Source: CAKTOF01 sp964523945 (GTDB taxonomy: Bacteria; Bacillota; Clostridia; Oscillospirales; Oscillospiraceae). From it: a stretch of 8,933 nucleotides of DNA. Positions 1 to 6,535 of this stretch are shown one piece after another (position 1 is the first letter of the stretch; every line of letters starts with the position of its first letter). Made by a program: the position numbers and the translations under genes. Location of the stretch: assembly GCA_964523945.1 (NCBI GenBank), contig CAZGBU010000085.1, positions 1 through 8,933 of the forward strand, written 5' to 3'. Below the pieces are notes generated by a model. The model did no database searches. It saw only the letters and a program-made list of their open reading frames with translations, and was not told the origin of the DNA.

Positions 1-1690
1 AGAACGCAGGGATGGTGTCGCTCATCAGAGAGGGCTCGCCGCCAGGCAGCTCGGCCACGTTGGGCGCAATGGTGGACAGGCCGGAGGGATCGCCCTGCAG
101 GACATAGTTGTCCTCGTCCCAGTTGTCCGCCAGATAGCTGTACGTGGTGCCTTCGTTAAAAGCGCTGGGCCATGCATCGATGCGGCTCAACGTATCCAGG
201 AACGCGTTATACGTGTTGCCGTTATTAGAGGTCTCCAGAATGTTCATGCCGCTTTCAGTCTGGAACCGGTTCCAGAGATGCGAGTGTGCGTTGAACACAA
301 AGTCCACGCCGTACTCCTCCAACAGCGGCTCCACATAGTTGGCCAGATAGTCATCGGCCAGGGGGTAGTCATAGATGGTCATCTCCGTGCCGCCGGTGAT
401 CTCCACGGTTGTGGCCACCGGGTCGGTATAGGCCGGGATCTGATTGCCGCCCAGGGAATGGAACTGCCAGTGGTACATGACCATCTTATACTTGGCGTTC
501 TGGAACTCGTCGCTCTGCAGCTCTGCCTCCAGGAAAGCCAGCTGGTCGCTGCCTTCATCGATCGGCTCGAAGATGTGCTGGCCAAAGCCGTATTCATCCA
601 CAGAGGCGCCGGGTACCTCAGAGTATTTGCTCTTGTCGCCCACAGTATTGCTGCGCCAGATGCGGGCCACCTCCAGCACGATCACGCGCACATCGCCGAT
701 GGTCACAGCGTAGTACCGCTCATCGCCGGTCTCGCTCTCGGGCAGGGTGAGCACTTCCTCCCAGGTCGTGGTGTTAAAAGAATTGTCCTCGATGAACTGC
801 TCTTTATCTTCCTCGGCAACGTCGTTGCTGGGATCGTCGTCGCTGTTCACCCGTTCATACAGTTCCTCTGCATATTCCCGGGTGGTGGGGTCATTGAACT
901 GTTCGCTCAGGGATGTGGTCTCGCTGTAGCGCCCCATGACCTCATGATTGCCGATGGAGGCATAGAGCGGGGCGTTCTGAATCAATGCTGCGCCGGTGTA
1001 GGTCTCGCCGCCGATCACCCGATCGCTGGTACCCTGCATGACGCGGAAGAAGGAACTGTCGGCGTCAAACCAGTCATAGGCACGGTCGGGCACATCAATG
1101 ATATCGCCATTGGCCAGGATCGCATCCACCTGCCCGACAGTCTCATAAACCTTCTGGATGTTGGCCGCGCACATGTTCTTGGTCTGGATGTCCGAGGTCA
1201 GCAGGATCTTCAGCGGCGTACCCGGCTGGGCTTGGGCCTGCAGGGTATAGATCTTGCTTTGATTTTCGTCGCTGACCACCCGGTAGGGGATCTTCTCGTC
1301 CTCATTGCCGTGGTACTCCGGCAGGCCGGTGACCACCGCCTCGTGCCGCCATATGTTGCGCACAACGGTCGGATCGTTATAGTCTTCCGTGGTATCTCCG
1401 CCCCGGATGCGGGACAGTTTTGTGGTCACCGCTGCAAACTCGCGGGTGGCCGGCTGATCCGCGCCGTTTTCATACAGCAGGACTTTGTTTTCCTCCGGCG
1501 CCGTTTCACCCTCGGTAAACCACACGACGTTGACTGATGTCTCGCCGGGGACCTGCAGGAAAGGCTCGGTGAGCAGCCCGCTCTCCGGATGGACACCGTC
1601 TGTGGCAGAGGCGGTTGGAGTCATACCCAGCATGAGGATGCAGGCCAAAAGCAATGCAACTCCTCTGTGTTTCAGATTGGCTGATTTCAT
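1..1690 (-). CDS. Secreted metallophosphoesterase, purple acid phosphatase-like (partial)
   Basis: Calcineurin-like phosphoesterase, expected to hydrolyse phosphoester bonds at a two-metal centre outside the cell; substrate unknown. The first 563 residues are visible and the frame is still open at the window edge, so the C-terminus, including any wall anchor, is missing. Residues 1-29 form a signal peptide (hydrophobic core about 10-24, then TASA). Residues about 41-150 (EPFLQVPGETSVNVVWFTEGE...) look like the fibronectin-III-like N-terminal domain of purple acid phosphatases. Metal-binding blocks follow in order: SDIQ at 166-169, GDIID at 195-199, GNHE at 247-250, MYHWQFH at 405-411 and NAHSH at 467-471. 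The last replaces the usual GHxH, and DxQ replaces DxH in the first block. An acidic insert (DDDPSND, 284-290) may bind calcium. The ATG at 1690 fits the signal peptide; a GGGAG at 1706-1710 lies 15 nt upstream, longer than ideal. Family assignment is firm, substrate is not. Confidence 0.88.
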   Translation of the reverse strand, partial: MKSANLKHRGVALLLACILMLGMTPTASATDGVHPESGLLTEPFLQVPGETSVNVVWFTEGETAPEENKVLLYENGADQPATREFAAVTTKLSRIRGGDTTEDYNDPTVVRNIWRHEAVVTGLPEYHGNEDEKIPYRVVSDENQSKIYTLQAQAQPGTPLKILLTSDIQTKNMCAANIQKVYETVGQVDAILANGDIIDVPDRAYDWFDADSSFFRVMQGTSDRVIGGETYTGAALIQNAPLYASIGNHEVMGRYSETTSLSEQFNDPTTREYAEELYERVNSDDDPSNDVAEEDKEQFIEDNSFNTTTWEEVLTLPESETGDERYYAVTIGDVRVIVLEVARIWRSNTVGDKSKYSEVPGASVDEYGFGQHIFEPIDEGSDQLAFLEAELQSDEFQNAKYKMVMYHWQFHSLGGNQIPAYTDPVATTVEITGGTEMTIYDYPLADDYLANYVEPLLEEYGVDFVFNAHSHLWNRFQTESGMNILETSNNGNTYNAFLDTLSRIDAWPSAFNEGTTYSYLADNWDEDNYVLQGDPSGLSTIAPNVAELPGGEPSLMSDTIPAF

Positions 1691-1739
1691 GTCTGATCGT
1701 TCTAACTCCCAATTGGATTTGACATGAACAGGTTATCTG

Positions 1740-1768
1740 ATTATGCAGAGGTCCACTATCATTGTTTC
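1740..1768 (-). promoter_or_regulatory. Weak candidate promoter of the metallophosphoesterase gene
   Basis: On the minus strand a CATAAT (1740-1745) lies 17 bp from a GAAACA (1763-1768), about 50 bp upstream of the ATG at 1690. The -10 matches the sigma-A consensus at five of six bases, but the -35 matches at only three. A transcript must start in this area because a terminator closes the upstream gene at 2026-2072. The exact site is a guess. Confidence 0.3.
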
Positions 1769-2025
1769 GTTGGAGTTGCGATAAATCTGCGTAAAGCAAC
1801 CGGAAGGGTATGCTGCCCGGCTGTGCGGCCATCTGTGTGATCCGGCTTCTCTTTTCCTCACCTCGATTTCTCTGTGTTTCAGTCCGTTTCCTGTCGCAGA
1901 ACCCGCCATTCCGGTCACCGGCTTTTCGTTCTCACCGCATGGTGTCGCTCTACAGATTCATCTGCTGTGTGACGGATTTGCCCGAACAATGTCTCTGAAA
2001 TATGAGGAAGTGGTTAGCGGGATGT
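1746..2025. other. Spacer without recognisable gene
   Basis: Together with the leader at 1691-1745 this makes about 335 bp between the tag terminator and the metallophosphoesterase start. Short open frames exist on both strands, but none has a convincing ribosome binding site or protein-like composition. A 13-bp sequence (CTCTGTGTTTCAG) occurs at 1870-1882 and again inside the neighbouring gene at 1663-1675; nothing else links the two places. No RNA gene or operator was recognised. Confidence 0.5.
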
Positions 2026-2072
2026 AAAAACAGAGCGGACGCGGGATGGATGCCTGCGTCCGCTCTGTTTTT
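2026..2072 (-). terminator. Bidirectional-type intrinsic terminator after tag
   Basis: Perfect inverted repeat with 17-bp arms at 2026-2042 and 2056-2072 and a 13-nt loop. The GC-rich stem core CAGAGCGGACGC is flanked by A5 on the left and T5 on the right, so each strand yields a hairpin followed by a U-run. The right arm overlaps the TAA stop of the glycosylase gene (2071-2073), so termination of the minus-strand transcript follows translation immediately. Confidence 0.9.
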
Positions 2073-2652
2073 ATCTGTCCGTCAGCTGACCTGCGCCGCG
2101 ATTCCGCCAGTCGCACTCCTCGCCATGCGCATCCAGGATCCCAATGGCCTGCAGATAGGAATAGACAATGGTCGAACCAACAAATTTCATGCCGCGCTGC
2201 TTCAGGTCCTTTGCGATCCGGTCGGACAGCGGAGAAGTTGTGCGGACCATATACGGCTCCCGGATGGTCCGGCCGTCTGTAAAGCCCCAGATATATGCGT
2301 CGAACGAACCGTATTCGGCCTGAATCTGCCGGAATACCTGTGCATTTGTGACGCTCGCGCGGATCTTGAGCCGGTTGCGGATAATGGATGGATCCTGCAG
2401 CAGCGCCTGACATTTTTCCTCGTCATAGCAGCTGACTTTTTCGACGGCAAAGCCATCGTAGGCCGCCCGGAAGCTGTCGCGTTTGTTCAGCACGCACTCC
2501 CATGACAGGCCGGCCTGAAAACACTCGAGGATCAGCAGTTCAAACAACTTCCGGTCGTCGTGCTCCGGAACGCCCCATTCCATATCGTGATACTCGATGT
2601 AGCGCGGATTGTGCAGGTTTACATATGCGCAGCGCTTCATTTCCCGGCTCAT
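2071..2652 (-). CDS. tag: DNA-3-methyladenine glycosylase I
   Basis: Excises 3-methyladenine from alkylated DNA as the first step of base-excision repair; a soluble HhH-superfamily monofunctional glycosylase of 193 residues, close to the 187 of E. coli Tag. The whole length aligns by eye with Tag: RCAYVNLHNPRYIEYHDMEWGVP at the N-terminus, LECFQAGLSW (42-51), IRNRLKI (91-97) and RGMKFVGSTIVYSYLQAIGI (153-172). The structural zinc ligands known from E. coli (Cys4, His17, His175, Cys179) are all present as C8, H22, H176 and C180, and the base-pocket glutamate corresponds to E43. The ATG at 2652 is chosen because AGGAGGG (2661-2667) sits 8 nt upstream; the frame stays open to an ATG at 2784, but that extension has no homology. 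It lies 135 bp downstream of the diguanylate cyclase with no terminator between them, so co-transcription is possible. Its own terminator follows directly. Confidence 0.96.
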   Translation of the reverse strand: MSREMKRCAYVNLHNPRYIEYHDMEWGVPEHDDRKLFELLILECFQAGLSWECVLNKRDSFRAAYDGFAVEKVSCYDEEKCQALLQDPSIIRNRLKIRASVTNAQVFRQIQAEYGSFDAYIWGFTDGRTIREPYMVRTTSPLSDRIAKDLKQRGMKFVGSTIVYSYLQAIGILDAHGEECDWRNRGAGQLTDR

Positions 2653-2660
2653 ACGATCAG

Positions 2661-2667
2661 CCCTCCT
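2661..2667 (-). promoter_or_regulatory. Ribosome binding site of tag (decides the start)
   Basis: AGGAGGG on the minus strand, 8 nt before the ATG at 2652. It rules out the longer in-frame start at 2784, which would add 44 residues unlike any Tag protein. Confidence 0.85.
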
Positions 2668-2787
2668 GTTTGCATATCCATCCGCTGCTGCGGCAATGTG
2701 CATCCTCGGGAATTCGCCGACGGCAATGATCAATCCGCGGCGCACGCGGAAGAATACGGCGACAGGAGCAAAAAGCAGCGGCATCTC

Positions 2788-4716
2788 TCATTCCCGGGCA
2801 CGGCGCCGCCTGTCATGAGATGCCTGTTCATAATACCGCCGCTTCGCCTCATACATCTTCTTCTCCGCTTCTTTGATCAGCGCCGAAATTGAGTCGGCTG
2901 TGGACTCGCTTGCAATTCCCGCAGAGATGTGGTAGTCCTGTACCTCCAGCGACGCAGCCAGCTCCCCGCAGCGGGCCGTCAGATCTGTCCCGGATTCATC
3001 CGGGATCAGCAGGACAAACTCATCTCCGCCGGTCCGATAGGCATATTCGGTGTCAAAATAGGCCCGAATTCCCTCCGCCACGGTGCGGAGCATTTTGTCC
3101 CCTTTTTCGTGACCCTGCGTGTTGTTCATCTCATGCAGGCCATTGACGTCGATATAGACGCAGGCCAGCGCATCCCCATGCTCCGCCCAGAGCCGGGGTA
3201 AGTCCCGCTCATAGCGGTTCCGGTTGTACAGGCCCGTCAGCGTGTCCCGGTCCCCCTGCTCCCGGATTTCCGAATAGAGCTTCAAATTGCGGCAGAACAT
3301 GCTGAAGCTGAAAGTCAGATTCCGCAGCAGCACAGCAGCTGCGTTTCCGTCCTGTGCGTTGCAGCAGCCCAGAATGCCGCAGAGCTGCCCATCTGTGTCC
3401 TCCACCCGGGCCGCCATAACCGTGCGGATCCCTGTCAGATCATCCTGTGGGAACATCGCCCGGAGGGCCGCGGCATCGTGCGCCTCAAATTCACGGTTCC
3501 CCGCCTGAAAATAAGCAAGCAGGCACTCCAGCCCAACAACCTGCGGCCCGTGCGCCGACGGCTCCGGTGCCGGGCAATCTTTCTCCCAGAGGTGGGAGGC
3601 AGCCGCATAGGGTTGTCCCACAATTCGGAATCCGACCTTGTCCGCTGCCAGAATCTCGCCGATCTTCTCCAGCGCAGCACGGAGATTCCCGCTCTTCTCG
3701 TGGGCGTTGAACAGCAGGCTTTCCACATCGTACAGGTTGTTGAGTGCCTCCAGCCGGCGCTGCTTCTCCCCTGTCACCTGCCGGGCATAGCGGATCATCC
3801 ACAGAAAATATGCCACAAAGCAGAGCAGCTCGAACAGCAGGAAGATGTTCAGGATCCGCGCAATGGCGTTCGCACTTTCAAAAACCACGCTCTCCGGTAC
3901 AGATACCGCGATGCGCCATTCATTGATGGCCATCGGCTCATAGTAGAAATAGAGGTACTCCCCTACAGTCCGGGAGACAAAAACCACAAAACGGCTCTCA
4001 CCATTGAATACGCCCTGGCGCAGCTGCTCCGCATCGTAGCCCGGCGCCATCTCGCGTTCTCCCAGCGCCCACATATTCCCCGTCTCGCCCGGGTGCCAGG
4101 TATCCACCAGGAAGTTCTCCGTGGTGCCGTCGATGATATACACGGCGCCACGACCGCCGTAGGCGGCCAGATTGACCTCTTCCGGCAGCTCACCCAGCTC
4201 GATCACGCCGCAGAGCAGCGCAGCCGTCTCCCCGTTCCGGATCACCGGTACATAGTGGCGGACGACATAGTTGCTGCGATCCAGAAGATCCGTCTCCCGA
4301 TCGGTAATATGCGCGCCCAGCGCAGCTTCCTGTCCAAATGAAAGCACCCCAGACGCGTCCACACGCGTCCCGCCGTGGACGAGTACCGTATCATCCGGCA
4401 GCAGCAGCTCAATGCGGGACATCATGCCAACCGTCGTGTAGGAGTCGAGCAGTTCCCACAGCGCCGGTGAATCGAATGCCTCGTATCCGGCGATAACGGC
4501 AGCCAGCATCTGCAGCTCCTCGCGGTCGTTGGCCGCATACATCTCAATGCTGTCCGCCAGCCGGCCGGCCTCCTCGTAGAGCTGCTCGAAGCTTGCCTCT
4601 TCTTCGATCTGGTTGATGTAACGGATCACGCCAAAAGAAGCCGCCACGATCAGCAGAATCATCACGCCTGTGATGGCCAGTGACCTGCCCCAGCGAATCG
4701 AATCCGTCTTTTTCAT
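2788..4716 (-). CDS. Membrane diguanylate cyclase: extracytoplasmic sensor, GAF-like, GGDEF
   Basis: Makes cyclic di-GMP from two GTP at the cytoplasmic face of the membrane, with an external sensor presumably setting activity. 642 residues. TM1 is about 13-34, a roughly 250-residue extracytoplasmic region (35-286) of Cache-like appearance follows, TM2 is about 287-309, a GAF-like region spans about 325-480 after a short linker, and the GGDEF domain is 488-628. Catalytic landmarks are intact: DTLTGLYNRNRYE (491-503), DVNGLHEMNN (523-532), GHEKGD (535-540), GGDEF (563-567) and a final EKKMYEAKR. The inhibitory I-site RxxD expected five residues before GGDEF reads FDTE (553-556), so product inhibition at that site looks absent. 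No EAL domain. The ATG at 4716 is preferred because GGAGAGG lies 9 nt before it; an in-frame ATG at 4734 would add six residues but lacks a ribosome site. The sensed ligand is unknown. Confidence 0.93.
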   Translation of the reverse strand: MKKTDSIRWGRSLAITGVMILLIVAASFGVIRYINQIEEEASFEQLYEEAGRLADSIEMYAANDREELQMLAAVIAGYEAFDSPALWELLDSYTTVGMMSRIELLLPDDTVLVHGGTRVDASGVLSFGQEAALGAHITDRETDLLDRSNYVVRHYVPVIRNGETAALLCGVIELGELPEEVNLAAYGGRGAVYIIDGTTENFLVDTWHPGETGNMWALGEREMAPGYDAEQLRQGVFNGESRFVVFVSRTVGEYLYFYYEPMAINEWRIAVSVPESVVFESANAIARILNIFLLFELLCFVAYFLWMIRYARQVTGEKQRRLEALNNLYDVESLLFNAHEKSGNLRAALEKIGEILAADKVGFRIVGQPYAAASHLWEKDCPAPEPSAHGPQVVGLECLLAYFQAGNREFEAHDAAALRAMFPQDDLTGIRTVMAARVEDTDGQLCGILGCCNAQDGNAAAVLLRNLTFSFSMFCRNLKLYSEIREQGDRDTLTGLYNRNRYERDLPRLWAEHGDALACVYIDVNGLHEMNNTQGHEKGDKMLRTVAEGIRAYFDTEYAYRTGGDEFVLLIPDESGTDLTARCGELAASLEVQDYHISAGIASESTADSISALIKEAEKKMYEAKRRYYEQASHDRRRRARE

Positions 4717-4768
4717 TTCCGCATTCCTCTCCATTGCGCCGCGTCGCTTTCGCGGTGTATCCGTCGTT

Positions 4769-4797
4769 ATTATAGCACAATTCTCATAGAAAGGCTA
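4769..4797 (-). promoter_or_regulatory. Extended -10 promoter of the diguanylate cyclase gene
   Basis: The minus strand has TGCTATAAT: a perfect TATAAT at 4769-4774 with the TGn extension at 4775-4777. The position 17 bp further upstream (4792-4797) reads TAGCCT, a poor -35, which an extended -10 can tolerate. Transcription would start near 4762 and leave a leader of about 45 nt before the ATG at 4716. Confidence 0.7.
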
Positions 4798-4939
4798 TCC
4801 ATGCGCCTCCCCCGGCCACAGCCGCTCTTCGGTCTGCCACCGTGCCCTTCCGCGTCCGGCGTCGTTCTCCCCGCGAGGCGCCTGCGTTGAAATCGCGCAT
4901 TCTCGGTGCCCCATCTTGGAGATACTTGTCCTTTCTCAT
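4784..4939 (-). other. Intergenic block with a 51-residue open frame, nature unknown
   Basis: Minus-strand open frame beginning MRKDKYLQDGAPRMRDFNAG and ending in WIAFL, arginine- and glycine-rich. The ATG (4937-4939) begins one base after the long hairpin and has no ribosome binding site; the stop overlaps the promoter region of the diguanylate cyclase. 7-bp complementary arms (4803-4809 and 4875-4881) enclose a GC-rich stretch. These features fit a non-coding structured or repeated intergenic element better than a gene. I have an impression, which I cannot verify here, of similar short translations in other Oscillospirales genomes. Confidence 0.3.
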
Positions 4940-4940
4940 C

Positions 4941-4990
4941 CAAACAGGGAAGAAGCCTGCTCCGGTCGGAGCAGGCTTCTTCCCTGTTTG
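4941..4990 (-). terminator. Long perfect hairpin, probable terminator of the sigma/membrane-protein operon
   Basis: Arms 4941-4963 and 4968-4990 are perfectly complementary over 23 bp around a four-base GGTC centre. It lies 28 bp downstream of the TGA at 5018. The core GCCTGCTCC/GGAGCAGGC is flanked by purine-rich AAGAAG on one side and TTCTTC on the other, so it can act in either direction. The U-run is interrupted (CTTCTTCCCTG), making termination likely but less certain than at 2026-2072. Confidence 0.72.
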
Positions 4991-5017
4991 CGCCTCTGAA
5001 CCGAAGGCGCGGGTGAT

Positions 5018-5791
5018 TTACAGCCGCCGCTTCAGATAGTCAAAATCCAGGCGAGGCGTCACCGGGTCGCTTTCACGCACTGCCGTCTCCGCCTCTGTGC
5101 GGCTGACGCGCCCCAATGGGATACGCTCCCCGTCCACAGTCTGCGCTGCTCTGCGCGGCCGGTACCGGATATAGAGTGTCCCGATCGCCAGCGCGGCGAT
5201 CAGCAGCGTCAGCAGAACATACCATACGTTCCAGCCGCTCTCCACACCCACGTCATGTGCAAGCTCCTCCTGCACCGCCGTCGTCGCATCTACTGAGATG
5301 CCCTCGCTGCTTTCGACCACGACCGCATCGCCGTACGCCGCATAGAACTGGTCGGCATACGCCTGCGCGTGCTCGGTCAGTACACTGACTATGACGCGGG
5401 ATTCCGTTCCGCTCTCGCCGAATCCATCCACCGAGCGCCAGCCGACGCCGCAGCCGACCACCGGACTGTCTCCGCCCATGTACTGCTCTACGATCTCATG
5501 GCTGATCCGCGTCAGTTCGTTATGGCTGTAGACCGCGCCAAACTCCAGTGTCAACGTCTCATCCACCATGCTCTGCAGCGCGTCGGCCTGATCCTCGTAT
5601 CCGGCCACGAGCTGGATCACCAGCGCCGGGCCGCCATCCGCGCTGTACACACCCGCCACATAGTCGGGGTAGCCGCTTTGCTCCCACGCGGTAAACAGGT
5701 CGGCGGCCGTCGCATACTGCGCAGCGGATGCCGCAATGCCCAGCCCCATCGCCAGAATCAGCACCAGACTCATTCTCCAAAGCTTTCTCAT
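5018..5791 (-). CDS. Membrane protein of unknown family, partner of the ECF sigma factor
   Basis: No named family was recognised. 257 residues: an N-terminal hydrophobic segment (about 7-23) that looks like a signal peptide with a plausible cut near ASA-AQ, an extracytoplasmic region of about 160 residues (25-186), one clear transmembrane helix (187-208), and a basic cytoplasmic tail of about 49 residues (209-257) ending in DYLKRRL. The outer region contains SGYPDYVAGVYSADG (39-53), YSHNELTRI (88-96), GVGWRSVDGFGESG (115-128) and YGDAVVVE (153-160), a mixed, globular pattern. The start codon overlaps the sigma factor stop as ATGA, and GGAGG lies 6 nt upstream, so the two are translationally coupled. 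This context suggests a sensor or regulator of that sigma factor. Unlike classical anti-sigma factors it has no cytoplasmic N-terminal domain and no HxxxCxxC zinc motif; only the tail or the helix could reach the sigma factor. An unrelated co-expressed surface protein remains possible. Confidence 0.85.
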   Translation of the reverse strand: MRKLWRMSLVLILAMGLGIAASAAQYATAADLFTAWEQSGYPDYVAGVYSADGGPALVIQLVAGYEDQADALQSMVDETLTLEFGAVYSHNELTRISHEIVEQYMGGDSPVVGCGVGWRSVDGFGESGTESRVIVSVLTEHAQAYADQFYAAYGDAVVVESSEGISVDATTAVQEELAHDVGVESGWNVWYVLLTLLIAALAIGTLYIRYRPRRAAQTVDGERIPLGRVSRTEAETAVRESDPVTPRLDFDYLKRRL

Positions 5792-6279
5792 CCTGCACCT
5801 CCATCAAGCGTCGCCCGCAGTCGGCCGATTGCACGCGAATAGCGCCAGAGCACCGTGCCGAGCGGCATGTCCATCGCCTGCGCAATCTCACGAAAGCGCA
5901 GGCCGGCGTTCAGTTGCAGCGTCACGATCTCCCGGTCGCGCGGCGCAAGGCGCGCCAGCGCGTCCTCCACATCGAGCCGGATGCAGGCCGCGTCCGCAAA
6001 GTCATCGTCCTGCAGTTCCGCCGGCAGCGCATCCAGTGCCAAATTGTGCGCAACGGCAAAGATCCACGCGCGCGGGCGTTTCACCTGCTCGTCCGGCGGC
6101 GACTGCCACAGCCGCACAAACACATCTTGCGCCAGGTCTTCTGCAGTTTCCCGATCGCGGACAATGCGGTAGATCACCGTCAGCACCGGCGTGTGCAGAT
6201 CGCTGTAGACCGCCGCCAGCGCATCCATCTCGCCGCTGCGCAGCCGCGCAAGCAGCCCGGACAGCTCTTCATTCGTCAT
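5788..6279 (-). CDS. RNA polymerase sigma factor, ECF (sigma-70 group 4) family
   Basis: Directs RNA polymerase to a small set of promoters, usually in response to an envelope signal. 163 residues, a normal ECF length, with only regions 2 and 4. Region 2 covers about 15-85, with the core-binding stretch RDRETAEDLAQDVFVRLW (41-58) and region 2.4 PRAWIFAVAHNLALD (69-83). Region 4 covers about 104-157 (RLDVEDALARLAPRDREIV, then the helix-turn-helix LRFREIAQAMDMPLGTVLWRYSRAIGRLR). The ATG at 6279 is preferred over an upstream in-frame GTG at 6297 because AAGGGGGAGG sits just before it. The 4-bp overlap with the downstream membrane protein gene points to a signalling pair. No obvious sigma-A promoter precedes it; the upstream spacer carries large inverted repeats that may take part in control. 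Target genes are unknown. Confidence 0.93.
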   Translation of the reverse strand: MTNEELSGLLARLRSGEMDALAAVYSDLHTPVLTVIYRIVRDRETAEDLAQDVFVRLWQSPPDEQVKRPRAWIFAVAHNLALDALPAELQDDDFADAACIRLDVEDALARLAPRDREIVTLQLNAGLRFREIAQAMDMPLGTVLWRYSRAIGRLRATLDGGAG

Positions 6280-6328
6280 GACGCCTCCCCCCTTCACCTG
6301 CTATGACGAATGGCCGCGCGATTTTATT

Positions 6329-6430
6329 GGCCCGCATGAAACTTCATCCGCCATGGGGCGCACCACGATAACAGGCAAAGGAGCGCGGCGCATGAAGTTT
6401 CGCGCATGTGGGCCGTCCCGGCCCACGCGC
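6329..6430. repeat. Two overlapping, mutually exclusive inverted repeats upstream of the sigma factor
   Basis: Hairpin 1 pairs GGCCCGCAT plus GAAACTTCAT (6329-6347) with ATGAAGTTTC (6392-6401) and ATGTGGGCC (6406-6414). This gives 19 base pairs, one of which depends on strand for G-U wobble, with a 4-nt bulge (6402-6405) and a 44-nt loop. Hairpin 2 pairs GCGC/GTGGGCC (6402-6405, 6408-6414) with GGCCCAC/GCGC (6420-6430). Both use 6406-6414, so only one can form at a time. The left element ATGAAACTTCAT (6336-6347) is also nearly palindromic by itself and could be a protein-binding site. Function not known. Confidence 0.65.
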
Positions 6431-6441
6431 TTTGATTTTAT

Positions 6442-6477
6442 GGCTGTGCCGCTGAAAGCGGCACATGGCCGTTTTTT
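6442..6477 (+). terminator. Plus-strand terminator-like hairpin with T6
   Basis: An 8-bp perfect stem GTGCCGCT/AGCGGCAC (6446-6453, 6457-6464) with a GAA loop, extended by GGC/GCC (6442-6444, 6468-6470), is followed by T6 at 6472-6477. This has the order of an intrinsic terminator for plus-strand transcription, yet no plus-strand gene is visible upstream of it. It may end a small or antisense RNA or be fortuitous. Confidence 0.5.
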
Positions 6478-6494
6478 GCTATGCTTTTGCATCG

Positions 6495-6529
6495 CAAAAA
6501 AATCCGGCGCAGGCTTCCCCGCGCCGGAT
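6495..6529 (-). terminator. Intrinsic terminator of the flavoprotein gene
   Basis: A 9-bp stem ATCCGGCGC/GCGCCGGAT (6521-6529 and 6502-6510) with a 10-nt loop, followed on the minus strand by a run of seven T (complement of A7 at 6496-6502). It lies 7 bp after the TGA at 6536-6538, a classical position and structure. Confidence 0.9.
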
Positions 6530-6535
6530 GCCTGG

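Noticed and set aside
278..1537. 419-codon plus-strand open frame
   Set aside because: It lies antisense to the metallophosphoesterase, whose own frame holds every expected motif. Its translation has no recognisable domain and no ribosome site; long antisense frames are common in GC-rich coding DNA.
1663..1882. Direct repeat CTCTGTGTTTCAG at 1663-1675 and 1870-1882
   Set aside because: Only 13 bp match and flanks diverge at once; one copy is inside the signal peptide coding region. No sign of insertion or duplication.
2653..2784. 44-residue N-terminal extension of the tag glycosylase
   Set aside because: The frame is open, but Tag proteins start at the RC motif and a strong AGGAGGG lies 8 nt before the ATG at 2652.
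3478..4341. 287-codon plus-strand open frame
   Set aside because: Antisense shadow of the diguanylate cyclase, which has clear catalytic motifs in the opposite frame.
4842..5039. Plus-strand 65-codon frame containing KKPAPVGAGFF
   Set aside because: That peptide is simply the translation of the 4941-4990 terminator hairpin, and there is no ribosome site.
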